From contig OY720641.1 of NCBI GenBank assembly GCA_963169105.1, forward strand, positions 7,083,258 to 7,147,257: DNA of 64,000 nt. The letters are read 5' to 3'. Positions 12,324-23,860 of this stretch are shown here, piece after piece. The notes beneath the pieces were generated by a model. The model was given only the letters and a program-made list of their open reading frames with translations, was not told where the DNA came from and made no database searches. The DNA is from Ceriagrion tenellum (Eukaryota; Arthropoda; Insecta; Odonata; Coenagrionidae). The position numbers and the translations under genes were made by a program. The number at the start of each line of letters is the position of its first letter. The stretch's first letter is position 1.

Positions 12324-12443
12324 AAGTGACACCCTCCTGGTCAAATCATCACCCTGAGGACGATGGCAGACTACGCCGTCGAAATGTCGGTGCTACAAAC
12401 CAACACCACCCGAGGGTTGGAAACCCGAGAACTTTTCATCCTA
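12180..12443 (+). repeat. Right terminal repeat (pLTR) of the PLE
   Basis: This covers the last endonuclease codons, the 3' untranslated region and a hammerhead-like core, and ends near AACTTTTCATCCTA. It is matched in reverse complement at the left end. A short motif, GCCGGGAAAGCCT, follows just outside (12453) and recurs at two other places in the window. Confidence 0.87.
12350..12392 (+). ncRNA. Hammerhead-ribozyme-like core in PLE terminus
   Basis: Seen in order: CACC (12350), CTGAGGA (12354-12360, fitting CUGANGA), one extra C, stem GATGGC pairing with GCCGTC (12362-12380, one G-U pair), GAAA (12381), TG, TC (a UH cleavage site), and GGTG (12389-12392) pairing with CACC as stem I. The minimal stem III is known from PLE hammerheads, which often work as dimers. 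The extra base between CUGANGA and stem II is not canonical. Activity is inferred, not shown. Confidence 0.6.
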
Positions 12444-13640
12444 AGCATTCGCCGGGAAAGCCTTAAATCTTACATTTAATGCTATACTTTTTCACTACCT
12501 TACGCTTCAGAACCTCTTTAGAGCCATCAAAATAAAAAAATGGCCCTTCGGTCATATTGTAAGAGGTGATGAGAACGAAATGTTAAGAAACAACATTTTT
12601 TAAGTAAAAATGGAAGGGAAGCATGGAGAGGAATAAGGGGAATTTTCTGTGTGGACAATTTACAAAAGTGATTTACTGCAGCTCCAATTAACATTTTAGA
12701 AGAGAAAAAATAAGGATGAAATAGCCATGATGATTTCAATCTCCGTCAGGAACGGTACCAAAAGAAGATGATACTCGAGATTTTCAGGCAATCAAATCGG
12801 AATCATGACTCATCTGAGAATAATCCCACCATCGGTGGTGGACGAAGCAGCGAGCACCCCTTGTATTGTGAGCCCAGTGCTATAATACCTCCATACGCAC
12901 TTAACATTTTATCTCCTTATGGAAGTTCCTATTCTATTTTGTTACTACAATGCTGTGTATAAGTTAATTTTACGATGATCTTATTTGAACGTTAAATTTA
13001 ACTTTGTATAGAGCTCTTTAAGAGCACGCAGCCTAACTTACAGCTACTATTTTTGTCCTTCATTTCTCTTTTCTGATTTTATCTATCCGTTTCATCTACA
13101 ATCACACGAAATAGCCAAAATATATATTTAATACTGTTTCTTTTATCCACGTCTATGATGGATAGTGAGAAACACTCCACGAGTACATTTTTACATACCA
13201 TCATATCAGCATTAGTTTTTATCTTCAATTACAGCGGCGTCTTGATCGCTTCACGAAATTTCACCCCAATTTGTCACATACCTCTGAAGTCAGTTAATTT
13301 TCCAATGCGAAATGTTTGGAAATCTATAGAAAATAATTATGAATAAGATAAGAAGTTCTTTAAACAGATTTCAGATTTTCTGTTATCTCCATTATTCAAT
13401 GATATGAAAGAACATACCCCTGTATAAATTACGACAATTTTGGTCCAAACTTTCTATGTGATATTGTTGCCTTCTGAGCACCTTCAATTCCAGCCGCAGG
13501 GTCCATTAAAGCATCCCATTGCATTCCATGCAACCATACGGTAAGAAATGATTGCACTTGTTCTCACAATCTGCACCAGTTTCACCCTTCCACACATTAT
13601 TCGTCCCGTTATTCTCCCATTGATATTTATACTGTACAAA
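12444..13640. other. No gene recognised
   Basis: A+T-rich sequence with short open frames lacking any domain. The only notable item is GCCGGGAAAGCCT at 12453 beside the PLE end. Confidence 0.5.
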
Positions 13641-13867
13641 CATGGGGTCAATAAGTGAGAACGAAGGCTTTCGCGGTGCTCTACGTTGATCTCCTTCATT
13701 TTTCGGGATCTCCCGCGTCTTTTGCGGGATAGTGACAACAGTTTCGCTGACACTACTGTCAGCATGAGACAACAGTTATACTGACACTACAGTCAGCGTA
13801 ACTGTTGCCACTATCCAACAAATGACGCGGTAGATCCCGAAAAATGAAAGAGATCATGGGGTCAATA
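13641..13867. repeat. Foldback repeat between 13-base direct repeats
   Basis: Inverted arms of about 75 bases (13688-13762 and 13781-13855, roughly 84% alike by eye) can form a hairpin with an 18-base loop. The innermost part of the left arm, CTGACACTACTGTCAG, is itself nearly palindromic. CATGGGGTCAATA occurs as a direct repeat at 13641 and 13855, like a target-site duplication. However, 34 bases separate the left copy from its arm while the right copy touches its arm. It may be a small non-autonomous element of unknown family. Confidence 0.65.
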
Positions 13868-14689
13868 TTCCACTGATCATTAGGATACTTATAAACTACC
13901 TGTTATTTTTGCCAATGCTTGTGATGTCATGAGTGAACTTCAACTTGTCAAATAAAATTTAGCAATTTATATTGAAATGACCTTATATTATGAGAACTTA
14001 GGAAAAGGTTATGAAAAATATAAAGAAAATGTGGCAGAGTTAATGATGGGAAATTTGAAAAATTATAAAAATATTAGCTATGTATAATAGCGAAATTATG
14101 ATTATAATCTATAAAGTATTAGTGGAATATAAAATATACTTTAGATACAGCCTGACTTTATCATTGACATATTTCTAATATTAAGCATTGCAAAAACTTA
14201 CCACCTATTCTTTTCCATTATAGGGAAGGTACAAGGATTAGCAGCATTCCATGTGTGGTCCAGCGTTCCAGTGGAAATTGCCCCCACACTCTGAATTCTG
14301 CATCAATTCCCTTTTCAAGCCCTCATCGACTCAACAGTTCATTGGCCTGGACTGAAGCTGTCAGCGAACTTTAAATTGATGTGAGGAGGGAGTTCATGGG
14401 AAACGAAGTGAGACATTAAGACCTCAAACGACAAAATGGGATACTTACCACCCGGTAGTCTTTATCAAAGATTGCATATAATGCCGTTGGGCTGTAATAC
14501 CACATATGAACCCAAATAGCTTCATTAACGTTTGCATTGTGGTTGAAATCGAGGAATATACGAAACAAGTTACAACTAATAGCATTGAGTGAGTCCATAC
14601 ATATAGCTCTCTCCCTAGTTTCTCAAAAATCAATACCTCACAGCTACTATTTTTAGCAAGGTAATATACCATGAGTCGGTAATCTTGGT

Positions 14690-15207
14690 TTCATTGAAAG
14701 CTAAAGCAATTCCTCCAGATATTATACTCGTAAAGGGTCTCATCTCCCTCCATTATTTCTCTATTTATCGACAAGTGAGTCCTATCCTTTTTTATCCTGT
14801 CCATAAAACCTATTCCTCTTCCTCGCTTGCCTAACACCCTTCCCTCTATCACGAAATTGAGGAACCCATTGCCCCTAATCATCTTTACAGCAACCTACCC
14901 CGCCGCCTACTGATCTCATCAAAAAACTTCCTCACCCACCATATCCAGCACTTCATCGTTTGTCTTCATTTTCATCAACCGCATCTTTTTCATCCACCTC
15001 CGCCTACACATCTCGAAATCCTGCTGGATATTCTCGTCTTATTCCACATCTCTACCCCATTAACGCTACACACCATATCAAACTCTTCAGCATCCTCATC
15101 TGCTTTTATTTTGTCAAGGTCCCACTCATCAGCTTCCTTCTATTACCAAATGCTTCCTTCGCTAACACCATTATCTTCCTTATTTCTTGGCTACTAAATC
15201 CTCTTTC
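14690..15207 (-). pseudogene. LINE 3' coding remnant
   Basis: The minus strand shows the region downstream of a LINE reverse transcriptase. It has AKEAFGNRRKLMSG, a SLIW-VAL-G segment (family LIWSVALYGSETW), a decayed EAFEMWxxRR region, and KTNDEVLDMVGEE. A clean stretch follows with VIEGRVLGKRGRG, GFMDRIKKD and a C-terminal REIMEGDETLYEY. The blocks come in the standard order but in several frames with many stops. The element points left and its 3' end lies near 14690. It resembles the fragment at 30.4 kb more than the RTE-like LINE at 40-42 kb. No target duplication was seen. Confidence 0.82.
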
Positions 15208-18200
15208 ATATCAGATGGTAAATTATACTAATTTCATTCGTAAATGGAGAGGAAAAATAGATATTATGCCTATTTTATTGTGCTATTAACTCCATGTTGT
15301 AGTATGAATTCTTAGATTGCCTAAAACTACTACTCCCTTCTGAGGTCCTTTAAGAAGGACAGAGATAAGGAGGTTTGATGGGTAGAAAACAATAACACGT
15401 TAATTTTTAAACAAAATATTCAAGAAAAAATATAAAAGAAAAGTTGACAGTAAAATAAACTGCCTAGGATGAATTTCACAAGTACAAGATGCATACAATT
15501 ATGATAAATATGATAAAGTTATAATAAAAAGGGATAAAAAGGATGAAAAAGTGAGCATTGATAATAAAAATGATAAGAAGGACGCAACAAAAATAATGAA
15601 ATAATATAAAACGATACGACGATTTCCTATATTTTCAATTCGTGGAACACAGATGGTCATTATGGTTAACAAATTGCTAGTATGTATCATAAAATAATTA
15701 TACTGAACGGAGATTCGGAGATATCATGAAAAAACACAATCATTCTACACCTCTTCCACACAGGTTTCATGTCATGAAACAGACCAAATTGATGAAATGG
15801 ATGAAGTTAGATTAACAAACAAGTGCTCGGCTGATAAGTGCACTGATGTTAGGAGTAAATACAGTGTCAAAGTTAGGGAAGTCGCATATTTTATTCTCTT
15901 TGTTGCACAGAGTGCAAACGAACAAGTCAATTTGAAAGGAATAATAAATGAAACGTCCACGGCGATAAAAAAAATAAGATTAACGCATAGCTTAGCGGGA
16001 TTACGTGTTCCGTGGCATGTTTGCACCCCGGTTATACGAGGGGGACCGCAGGGGTGGTGGTTCCCGTGTACCCTGTGTGATGGATTGTCGCTCACTCCCG
16101 CGTTGACGCTCCCCCTTTGAGCATTGATTATGAAGAAGGGAGAACTGTCCATTGGGGTGACTGTTTGGGGGTTTCACATTCTCGAGCATTAATTGATTCA
16201 CCAGCCAATCAAAATTGCAATTTTCTGTGGGATGGGCGAGTTTCAAAGCCTTAGACAACATTGGTATCGCGCCAACTGAAATATAACTTTAAATGGATGA
16301 AGGATTGTCATTTTCCTGCAAAATATACAGACGTGAGTGTGAACTCGAGGGATTACTTCGAGTCAATAAAAAACCAGGGGTGGGAATACGGTTCCTTGTT
16401 TTATGCCGCAGCTATCGTTATACAAATTTCAAACCATTCTGAAGAAGCAATTCTCAGAAATACTGCCAGACTGCAGCCCATCTATTAAAATTAGTGATTC
16501 AAAGCCCCTGACAACCGCTAACGAATAGCAAACACGTTTAGTCCTTCCATTCATAATGTATATTATATGAATACAATGGCATGAAATATCTGTGCATGAG
16601 GGCATCGAGTCACAGTCCACGAGGCAAAACCAGATTAAACATATTGGTGTTTGGTAAAACCTATTTCATACAGCTACGGATCTGGCTGCTCCGGAAAAAA
16701 ATGTATCACTCTTGAATAATAACTTTTTCACTGTGAACATTTCACAATTGTGTTTTTACATGATAGTCATTGAATAGGTTATTGACCGCTACGCAGTTTC
16801 GTACTTCTTTCGCATTTGAAATCCTAACAAAATCATTTGCTTGAATATCTATAGTATTCGCCGGGAAAGCCTACGATCTTTTATCATCAAACCGATTACT
16901 CCCCTGCATCACTTTACTTGCAAGCCAATGGTAGAGTTGCATCTGAATATTTTTTCGCCAACATGATAGTGAGATCTAATAGGCGTGTAGCCTCATCAGA
17001 AATACTCGACTCAACTGACCCTATATTTTTGGGACGAATATCGAAGCTTCGGCTAGTACACGAACCTCAAACCTGGGAAGACTCATTGGAGATAGATCGC
17101 TGGGATAAGACCAGGTCTTATCAACAAAAGTTCTGAGAGAAAATTGACGGAACTTGAGAAAGAACTTAATCCATCATATGTGATACGCTTTGTTAGCTTA
17201 CTCCAGTAAGTAAAACTACAAGACCTTCAATTTCACCTTATGACGAAGTGTTAAGGATTCTGATACAAAAAAAAATATTGGTTCCAAACCAATAAATCAC
17301 AGAAGAAAGCTCACTAAGCAAAGACAGGAGAAAAACTAACTTTTCATTTAATTCCTGATAATGTGAGTCTTCAATTTTTAAAGCCTAGAATTAATAAAAG
17401 TAAGTCAAAAAATCCTTAAATGAGAAACACATTTCCACACAAATTAATCGGAGGTAAAAATACAGGTCTAGTGGTAAAAATTTACGAGTATCTAGACCGT
17501 AAATATTTTTCACTTACACAGTTTAACCTAATATCACAGTTTAAAACACACCTATTTTTAATATGTATTTGTGGTTACACTATGATGGACATTTCTAAAT
17601 TTCGGTGCAGACAAGTTTCTGCGTACATAGTGCTAGGTCCAAACAACTTTCGTTTAGGTACGGTATAATTGTAGAAGAAAGTATAAATACTATCGCCTCG
17701 TACCTTTAAAATCCATCAGTTTCATGAATATAATAATCTACAATATACCATGTTTCATTAAAAATGTGACTACCAAATTTTATAACTGTTATTACGAAGT
17801 AAACCAACTAACTGATAAAATTGCCAATTATACGATCTACCTAATATCTTGAGAGTTAAAACCACACTTATATTAAACATGTTTATAGTATTGCCAATTT
17901 TGCCGATTTCAGTGGGAAACTGAAGAGTTTCAGTTATAAGATTTCAGAATTTATCAAGAAAAAGGTAAATCTCCAAGCTTCAAACATTTTCGGCAAGTAC
18001 CCTTGAATAAATATTTCTGATCACAATGGTGAAACCTCAGAGAAATGCGAGCTAGTGCATGAATTTTTCTTGCCAATCAAATTTTACCCGTACCAGCTTT
18101 AAGAGTCCCTTAGAATATGACCTATCTCGAGGAAGAAAGGGCATTTATACGTTTATGAAGGAAGAAATTGAGTGTACAAGTCTTAAGTGAAACGCTAAGA

Positions 18201-20469
18201 GCTTTATATAGTTTCGAGGGCACCTCATGACTCGAGGAAGGCATTTATTGAATTTAATCTAATATAAGGATGTTTCGGCAGAAGGTTAAAATGTACGAAG
18301 CCCAAAACTTTAATTGAAGAGATAATGAGCTCATTATAATGAGGCTGCCCTAACAAATTCGAGAAAAAGACAGGAAAGCTTGGAATGTTCATTGAGTCAC
18401 AGATTTGAGGGTCTGATGGCAGAAAACGGGTCGACTTGGGAAAAAGAGGATACCTAATTTTCCGGGGAGACTTGGAAATTAAACCCTTTCTTTCCTTAAT
18501 TTCACCACCACTTTCCCCTCCAAGTCAGTTCCTTCCTCTCAACAAACCTTTTGCTTTCGTCCTCATCACTGTTAATCCCTCAGAAAAAGGGCAAAAGTGA
18601 GTGAGGATTTATGGTGCCCAGTTGGGGTAGTCTTTACCAGAATGCACTACATAAATTATACATGTACTATTAATTTTATTTTAACTTCGAGCATTGACGA
18701 ATTTGTAAAAACAGAAAATTTTTAGTGAGGAAGCGAACACTTACCAATATGGTAGGCACCATAAGGTACTAATGTTATATAGAGAAGAATAAAAATGAAT
18801 TTTTAATCACATAAATGCACAGATATATACGATATGTAGACAGCATGTACGGCTACTATAAAAAACTAATGCAAAGGCATTTGAGAACAATTTAAATAAT
18901 TAGCAACACTAACAATCGAAAAACCAAATTTTATGGTACCAATAACAGCAATAATGGTCTCTTATCGAAATACTTCCTTCGAATTCTCTGATAAGACCCC
19001 ATAATTGCTCTTTCACATTTGTTTTGGTCTTATTATCTTTTATCCGGGTGATTGTATAGATGAAACTATCGTTCCAAATTTGGATTTTAAGTATACATTT
19101 TTCAATAAAGTTAACAGCATAACTGAGATTACATTTTTGGTCACCAAAGTAATTTGGGATCTTCGCCTGCGTCCCATCAGGCATCTGTTTTTCCGCAAAT
19201 GAATATAGTAAATATTAATCTTGTCAATTGTCACAGCAAGCGCCATAGTTCGGTATTTACGCCAATCTATCTTGCTCAAAATGTTTTCACAATACACTAA
19301 CACAATACGCTAACGTCGTTAAGCGGTTCAAACCTCTTTACCCACCTCGCATTCCGCGGTGGGACAATCCGTCAGCGCGAGGGAAGCATTTTACCCTTCA
19401 GCGGCTCCCATTTAACCAGCTCCGCTTCGAGGCCGCCAACCCTTCAACTGTTTCTCTCACACCTCCGCCCATTAAACAACAGCTCTCACTTTGGGCTCTC
19501 TCCCCCCTTTTGTAAAGCTCTCCCTGGCTCTAAACCCACCCTCTCCCGCCTATCCATATACATCTACACTCGGAAAAACTTCCCCCTTAGCGTCACCTCC
19601 GGTGCAAAAATCCTTCCAAGCCCTGCGTCGCTCTTAATGCCCCTATTCTACTTCCAACACGATGACTGGCACACTTGAAGCCGTATACACAAGGCAATAG
19701 AGCTTGCGCGAGTAACTAAAAGTGAATTCCTCGGAGTGAACACCCGAAGCTCCTACCATCTGTTGACATGCGATAGAATCGCCTGCAATTGCCTAGTTCT
19801 TGTAGGTATGTTCTGGCAAGGAGGCAGAACTCGCATAATTTTTATAACTATCAGGCATCATAAATGTGCCCATTTTCACCTTCATATTTATGGATGTAGA
19901 AATAAACCGGGGACTATCCGGGAGTTTCTGCGTATGACTATCAGGTTTCTCGAAGGACTATCATGGTTCTCTTCATTACCACAATCAAAACTCCCAATAA
20001 ATTACTCAAATTAATTTATTACCTCTCGATTGCTTTCAATCCTATTCTTTGGATTCACATCTCCTCTGGATTAGGCATGGGTGTATTTTGACCGACCGAA
20101 AAGCATGCCGTGAAACATATCGCTGACAAGTATTCTCACTTTCAAATTAAACGAAGTTATGCTGTTTGCTTTGCCTACCATGTGCTGTCCTCTTCCCTGC
20201 GCTCCCTTGCCTGCCCCTTCCACACGATACATCCCTTACTCCACTCATAACGCGTACTTTTTAAAGATGCTAACGTAGCAATAGCAAGCCTTAACGCCGG
20301 GAAGGGAAAATTAAAAATTGAATTATAAATAATTCTGAACTAAAATTGAAAATTTGATATTTCATGATTTTGTGATTAAACGACGCTAAAATTGTAAATT
20401 TCAAGTGATAAAGGGTAGTAAGCTTTCGTTTGAAAATATTTGCTTATTCGTTACCACTCAGGGAGAGGA
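15208..20469. other. Long stretch without recognised genes
   Basis: Scattered short open frames (for example 15797-16120, 16918-17136 and 18909-19184) show no domain I recognise. GCCGGGAAAGCCT recurs near 16860. A pyrimidine-rich G+C island lies at 19320-19665. The rest is A+T rich. Confidence 0.45.
19320..19665. other. Pyrimidine-rich G+C island
   Basis: A compact C+T-biased block with retained CpG, flanked by A+T-rich DNA. No coding signal or core promoter element was identified. Confidence 0.4.
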
Positions 20470-21190
20470 AAGAAGGTAAAGGTAAATTATTTAAAACATA
20501 TAGTGAGAATCATTACTAATAAAAAGTGCTTTGAGCATTCCTAGCCCTTTTTTGTTAGCTTGAAGTTGTTGCCATTGAGATATATGTTTGTTTTTAAGGT
20601 CTTAAAGCTATTCTTTTTAAGAAGTGGCAATTTTCCAGAAAGGCCTTGTACAGTAAAATGTTATAACTTACGCAGAAGCATTGATTTTCATATTCCAAAG
20701 CCAAATCTCTCATTATTTAAAAGGTCGTTTTTTTCATTGGGCCAAAAACTTTAAATAATTTACCGAGTGACATTAAGGAAGTAAAGAGTAAATTTATTTT
20801 TGTTAAAAAGGTCAGAGATTAACTATTATCTCATAATGATATAGAAGTTTTATTATGATTTCATGGTTGTGTATCGTATAAAAAAATGTTAATGTAATTT
20901 GTTTTGCCACTTTTAAATTTATAACATTCTTAAAACATTGTAAGCAGGTAATTTTTATCCTTGCATGCTCTCGTTTATTGGTTTATTCTTCATTTTTTGC
21001 TCATGTCTTGTCAAACAAGCTATTGCTATATTTTTCAATGATATAATTCGAACGCATAAAGAAGTGCTGGTAGGGGTTCTACACTGGTGTAAACCATTGA
21101 ATCTACCTAAAGCCCCACAGTTGCATTACTAAACTTTTTTTCTGTAATGTTTTTTAAGTGGAGCAATAAATTTATCAATCTATCTATTTA
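20470..21190 (+). pseudogene. CR1/jockey-like LINE 3' end
   Basis: The 3' end of a non-LTR element of the CR1/jockey type. The plus strand reads VVNNLKHIVRIITNKK, then PFFVSLKLLPLRYMFVFKVL, matching the family pattern LQKRALRIIT...PLFxxLxILPLRxLxxYK. Next come CYNLRR, PNLSLFKRSFFSLGQKL and, after a one-base frame change, NNLPSDIKEV with a basic tail. This is the usual C-terminal pattern (YNLR...TSLxxxSFxYxGxKLWNxLPxxIK). A 3' untranslated region of about 330 bases follows and ends AATAAATTTATC then ATCTATCT. An AATAAA signal next to a short tetranucleotide tail is the expected LINE 3' terminus. The reverse transcriptase proper is missing, so the copy is 5'-truncated. Confidence 0.78.
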
Positions 21191-21899
21191 CTTCACATTA
21201 ATGTTGTTATCACTTAATTACATAAAACTAATGGGAAGTTCATTCTTCAAACAGCGCTACATTCTTTAAAATAATTACTCAAATCGCAGACAGTCACACG
21301 AACTAAGACGGTGAGCAGCTGGTAACTAAAGATGTTCGCGTATAGTATATTGATAGTAATCTGTCTCCTAAGAAGTAGAGGGAAAGGATGGAGGCAGTTT
21401 GAAGAAGAAATAACCAAATACCTAGCAATTCATTTCATTCCCTAACACTACAATTGGGATTTCGGCACTCCGAGAGGTTAACGTGGCCGGGTCTAAGGAT
21501 GGCTTAGGAGTTGTTAATTGTTGAATAAAGAGAAGCTGTAGGGAAGGAACGCCCAAAACTAACTTTGATTGCTGAGGCGAAGCGGGAGCACACAGGGGAC
21601 ACAATGCAACCAAGATGGGACACAGTGACATGCGCCAAAATCCACCGGCGCAACAGCAAACTGAAAATTATCTCCCATTAACCCTCGCTCTCTCTTTTAT
21701 ATGGATGAGAGGCAGTATTTAAAATAGGGATGCACTCTCGTTCGACTACCGGCACCTCCCTACGAGCATTGTTTCGGCTACTCTACCAGGGACCGCCCCA
21801 CGTCACACCTTCTCAATAGAGAAAAAGTACGGCTCTACAGTGAAAACTCGCACTAAATAAATCCATAATCGCTATTATGATCTTAAAATATATAACTTT
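21191..21899. other. No gene recognised
   Basis: Unique-looking sequence with mixed composition and only chance-length open frames. Confidence 0.5.
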
Positions 21900-22125
21900 G
21901 CTAAATTTTCACACTTTTTATTATCATACACCAATCTAGGTTTCGACAATACGGTGTTATTTTCAAAGTACACACATACATTCATTGCGAGCTTATATAC
22001 TTACATTTACCAACCAGGAATGGAGGGGAAAAGTGAGTTGGAGGGTGGGTACGTATGAGTGTACCATAAAAATGACATAGCATTGTCGAAATTTAGGTCG
22101 GTGTGTGAAAACAAAGTTTAGAAAT
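21900..22125. mobile_element. PLE remnant: inverted terminal pair, interior lost
   Basis: The left arm (about 21900-21971, read on the minus strand) has GTCGAAACCTAGATTGGTGT. The right arm (about 22060-22125, plus strand) has GACATAGCATTGTCGAAATT and then TAGGTCGGTGTG. The shared pattern is a short hairpin, GTCGAAA, a TAGGTC-like site and GGTGT, the layout of the other PLE termini in this window. Only about 90 bases of non-coding interior lie between the arms. The CTGANGA box is decayed in both. PLE origin rests on this pattern alone. Confidence 0.5.
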
Positions 22126-22533
22126 ATAACAAGATTCTACTTTTTTGGAATCCTGATTTCCACAAGATATCGTCTGATTTGTTAAACTTTATCCCTATGA
22201 AACGTGCCTCACAGGGCCGGGAGGTGCGGTGGAGTTTTTAAACGCAGACAGAAAAACCAGGTTGGAAAAACAAAAGTAATTTATTTACCAGAAACAGAAA
22301 GACAACAACGATCGTTAAAAATAATCCCCCCCCCAGAATTGTCACCTGGCTGGTAAAAAAAAGGGGCAGACTCGGGATAAGAGGAGCTAGGAATTTTTAG
22401 GTAAATTGTATACCTTGGCTGCGGGAGGTAGCGGTGGTCTCAAAAAGGTGCCGTGCGTCCGTCTCTCGGGAGCAGCTCTAATAGGCGTCGAACACTCGAC
22501 GCGAGCCTCAGCAAAGTAATGCCCGCCGCTCGC
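22126..22533. other. No gene recognised
   Basis: Moderately G+C-rich sequence before a LINE-like tail, with a run of about nine C near 22327. No coding signal. Confidence 0.45.
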
Positions 22534-22770
22534 GTCAAGTCAAGTCAAAATACGTTTATTCCACACCAAAACAAATACAAAGTATAACAAAAAACAAAAA
22601 CAATGGTGTGGACCCCGTTTTAGGCTGTCACCTCTTCAGGGAAAACACTGGAACACTTTCACTGGTGCGGGAAGATATTGGCCCGGCATTCGCCCTAGGA
22701 CGGTGGGAAACCCGCAAAAACCACCGCCAGGCCACAAACTTAGAACAACGATCCTATTTATACCTGGGGC
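22534..22770 (-). mobile_element. LINE-like 3' untranslated region and tail
   Basis: On the minus strand a segment ends GTGTGGAATAAACG and then TTGACTTGACTTGAC. This is a polyadenylation signal followed by a TTGAC tandem tail of the type that ends several insect LINEs. Upstream is GTTTCCCACCGTCC followed by AGGGCGAATGCCGGG, a module I associate with insect retroelement 3' regions (from memory, not checked). It points left and follows the 5.8S-like sequence in the same orientation. Confidence 0.5.
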
Positions 22771-22811
22771 CCATTTGCCACCAGGTATGATCGGCCCCTA
22801 TTGACCGGGTC

Positions 22812-22967
22812 CCGGCCCTCAGCCAAGCGTAGCTCGGGAACAGAATTCGTGGGCTGCAATGTGCGTTCGAAGCGTCGATGTTCATGTGTCCTGGAGTTCA
22901 CAATTCGACGCGCAGTTTGCTGCGTCCTTCATCAATCCACGAGCCGAGTGATCCACCGTTTAGGATT
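22812..22967 (-). rRNA. 5.8S rRNA-like sequence (probable pseudogene)
   Basis: The minus strand contains a nearly full-length 5.8S rRNA of about 156 bases. It starts near ACGGTGGATCACTCGGCTCG, has GATGAAGGACGCAGC (normally GAAGAACGCAGC), GAACTCCAGGACACATGAAC (normally CTGCAG), ATCGACGCTTCGAACGCACA and ends near GGCTGAGGGCCG. It clearly follows the insect 5.8S pattern but has substitutions at invariant positions, so a working gene is unlikely. Upstream, AGGTGAGCCGTGCCTCACAC may be ITS1. No 18S or 28S was seen nearby, so this is a displaced copy and not an rDNA array. Confidence 0.85.
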
Positions 22968-23240
22968 CCCTCAGTGTGAGGCACGGCTCACCTAATTGCG
23001 TCTCAGAACTCAAGTCCATTAACAGAAATGTCTGCATTTGTTGCCAGCATTTCATACAATAATTATCACTAGCTAAAACACATCAATACAATTAGTATAA
23101 TATGCATACAGGGCAGCAATACCAAATCGACGTAACCTTGCGTTAAATCTATTTTTTCTCATTCAATAGCTACCAGTGCTCGAGAATAAACTCCCATGGC
23201 TCAGTATTCCCCGCAACTGGAATTCAAACTCAGACCGCCA
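22968..23240. other. Possible ITS1 piece, then unique sequence
   Basis: The first 30 bases next to the 5.8S-like sequence may come from ITS1. Beyond about 23000 nothing is recognised. Confidence 0.35.
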
Positions 23241-23860
23241 GGGTGGGAAATTACAGCTCCAGAAAACACATCGACCCGAGAAACAGGGTACAGATCCCTA
23301 ACCGTCCCCTTCCTTCGTTTCAAACCGTCCTTTTTCCTTGGAGAGTAAAAAAAGGCCCATTTCCACTTACAGCATCCCTCCGTCCGAGAAGAGTAACACG
23401 TCCGGACTGCAACTCCCCCCCCCCTTTCCCCTTTCGCAACGCGAGATTCTTTTGTCCGTGGAGGAGCCGACATTGCCTACGTCTCCCTCCTATGCCGTCG
23501 TCTCATCTCAGCAAGAGAGTCCTCTCTTTCCTTCCATGCCAACAAACCCTTTCCACGCCCAAAAACTCCATTTTCCTTCCTTCCATTGAAATATTTCACC
23601 CCTTTCTTTCTCCCCCCGCCAAAATACAACTCCATCCTTTCAACTAATCTCTTTTATGCCCTTCCTTGTCTTCCCACAGTTTCCCCATCCCATATCCCGT
23701 CTTCTTAAAGCCCGACCCATATCTCCCGCGAATATTTTCGTACCCACATACACATTCCCCGCGCTCATCCCGTTTCTCAACCGCGGCAGTCGCATCAATT
23801 TTAAACGCCTTGGGAATCCCTCGCTTGCAGCGGGGATGGCTCATGTTGGATGAAATGTTT
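23241..23860. other. Pyrimidine-rich G+C island
   Basis: C+T-rich on the plus strand with CpG retained. Overlapping 65-134 codon open frames on both strands are low-complexity Pro, Ser and Phe translations and show no domain. Confidence 0.4.

Larger units (their letters stand above)
10582..12443 (+). mobile_element. Penelope-like element with inverted terminal repeats
   Basis: This is a 1.86 kb Penelope-like retroelement. From left to right it has an inverted terminal copy (10582-10806), a reverse transcriptase frame lacking its N-terminus, a broken GIY-YIG endonuclease, and the 3' terminal region (12180-12443). The left arm is a near-complete reverse complement of the right arm, including the last codons of the endonuclease gene, so the element has snapped back on its own 3' end. 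Such inverted 'pLTR' structures are typical of PLE insertions. The right arm holds a hammerhead-like core. No target-site duplication was found by eye. The open RT frame and close arm similarity suggest a moderately recent insertion. Confidence 0.88.

Noticed and set aside
22812..22967. Active rDNA locus
   Set aside because: Only 5.8S-like sequence is present, with changes at conserved positions and no 18S or 28S within the window.
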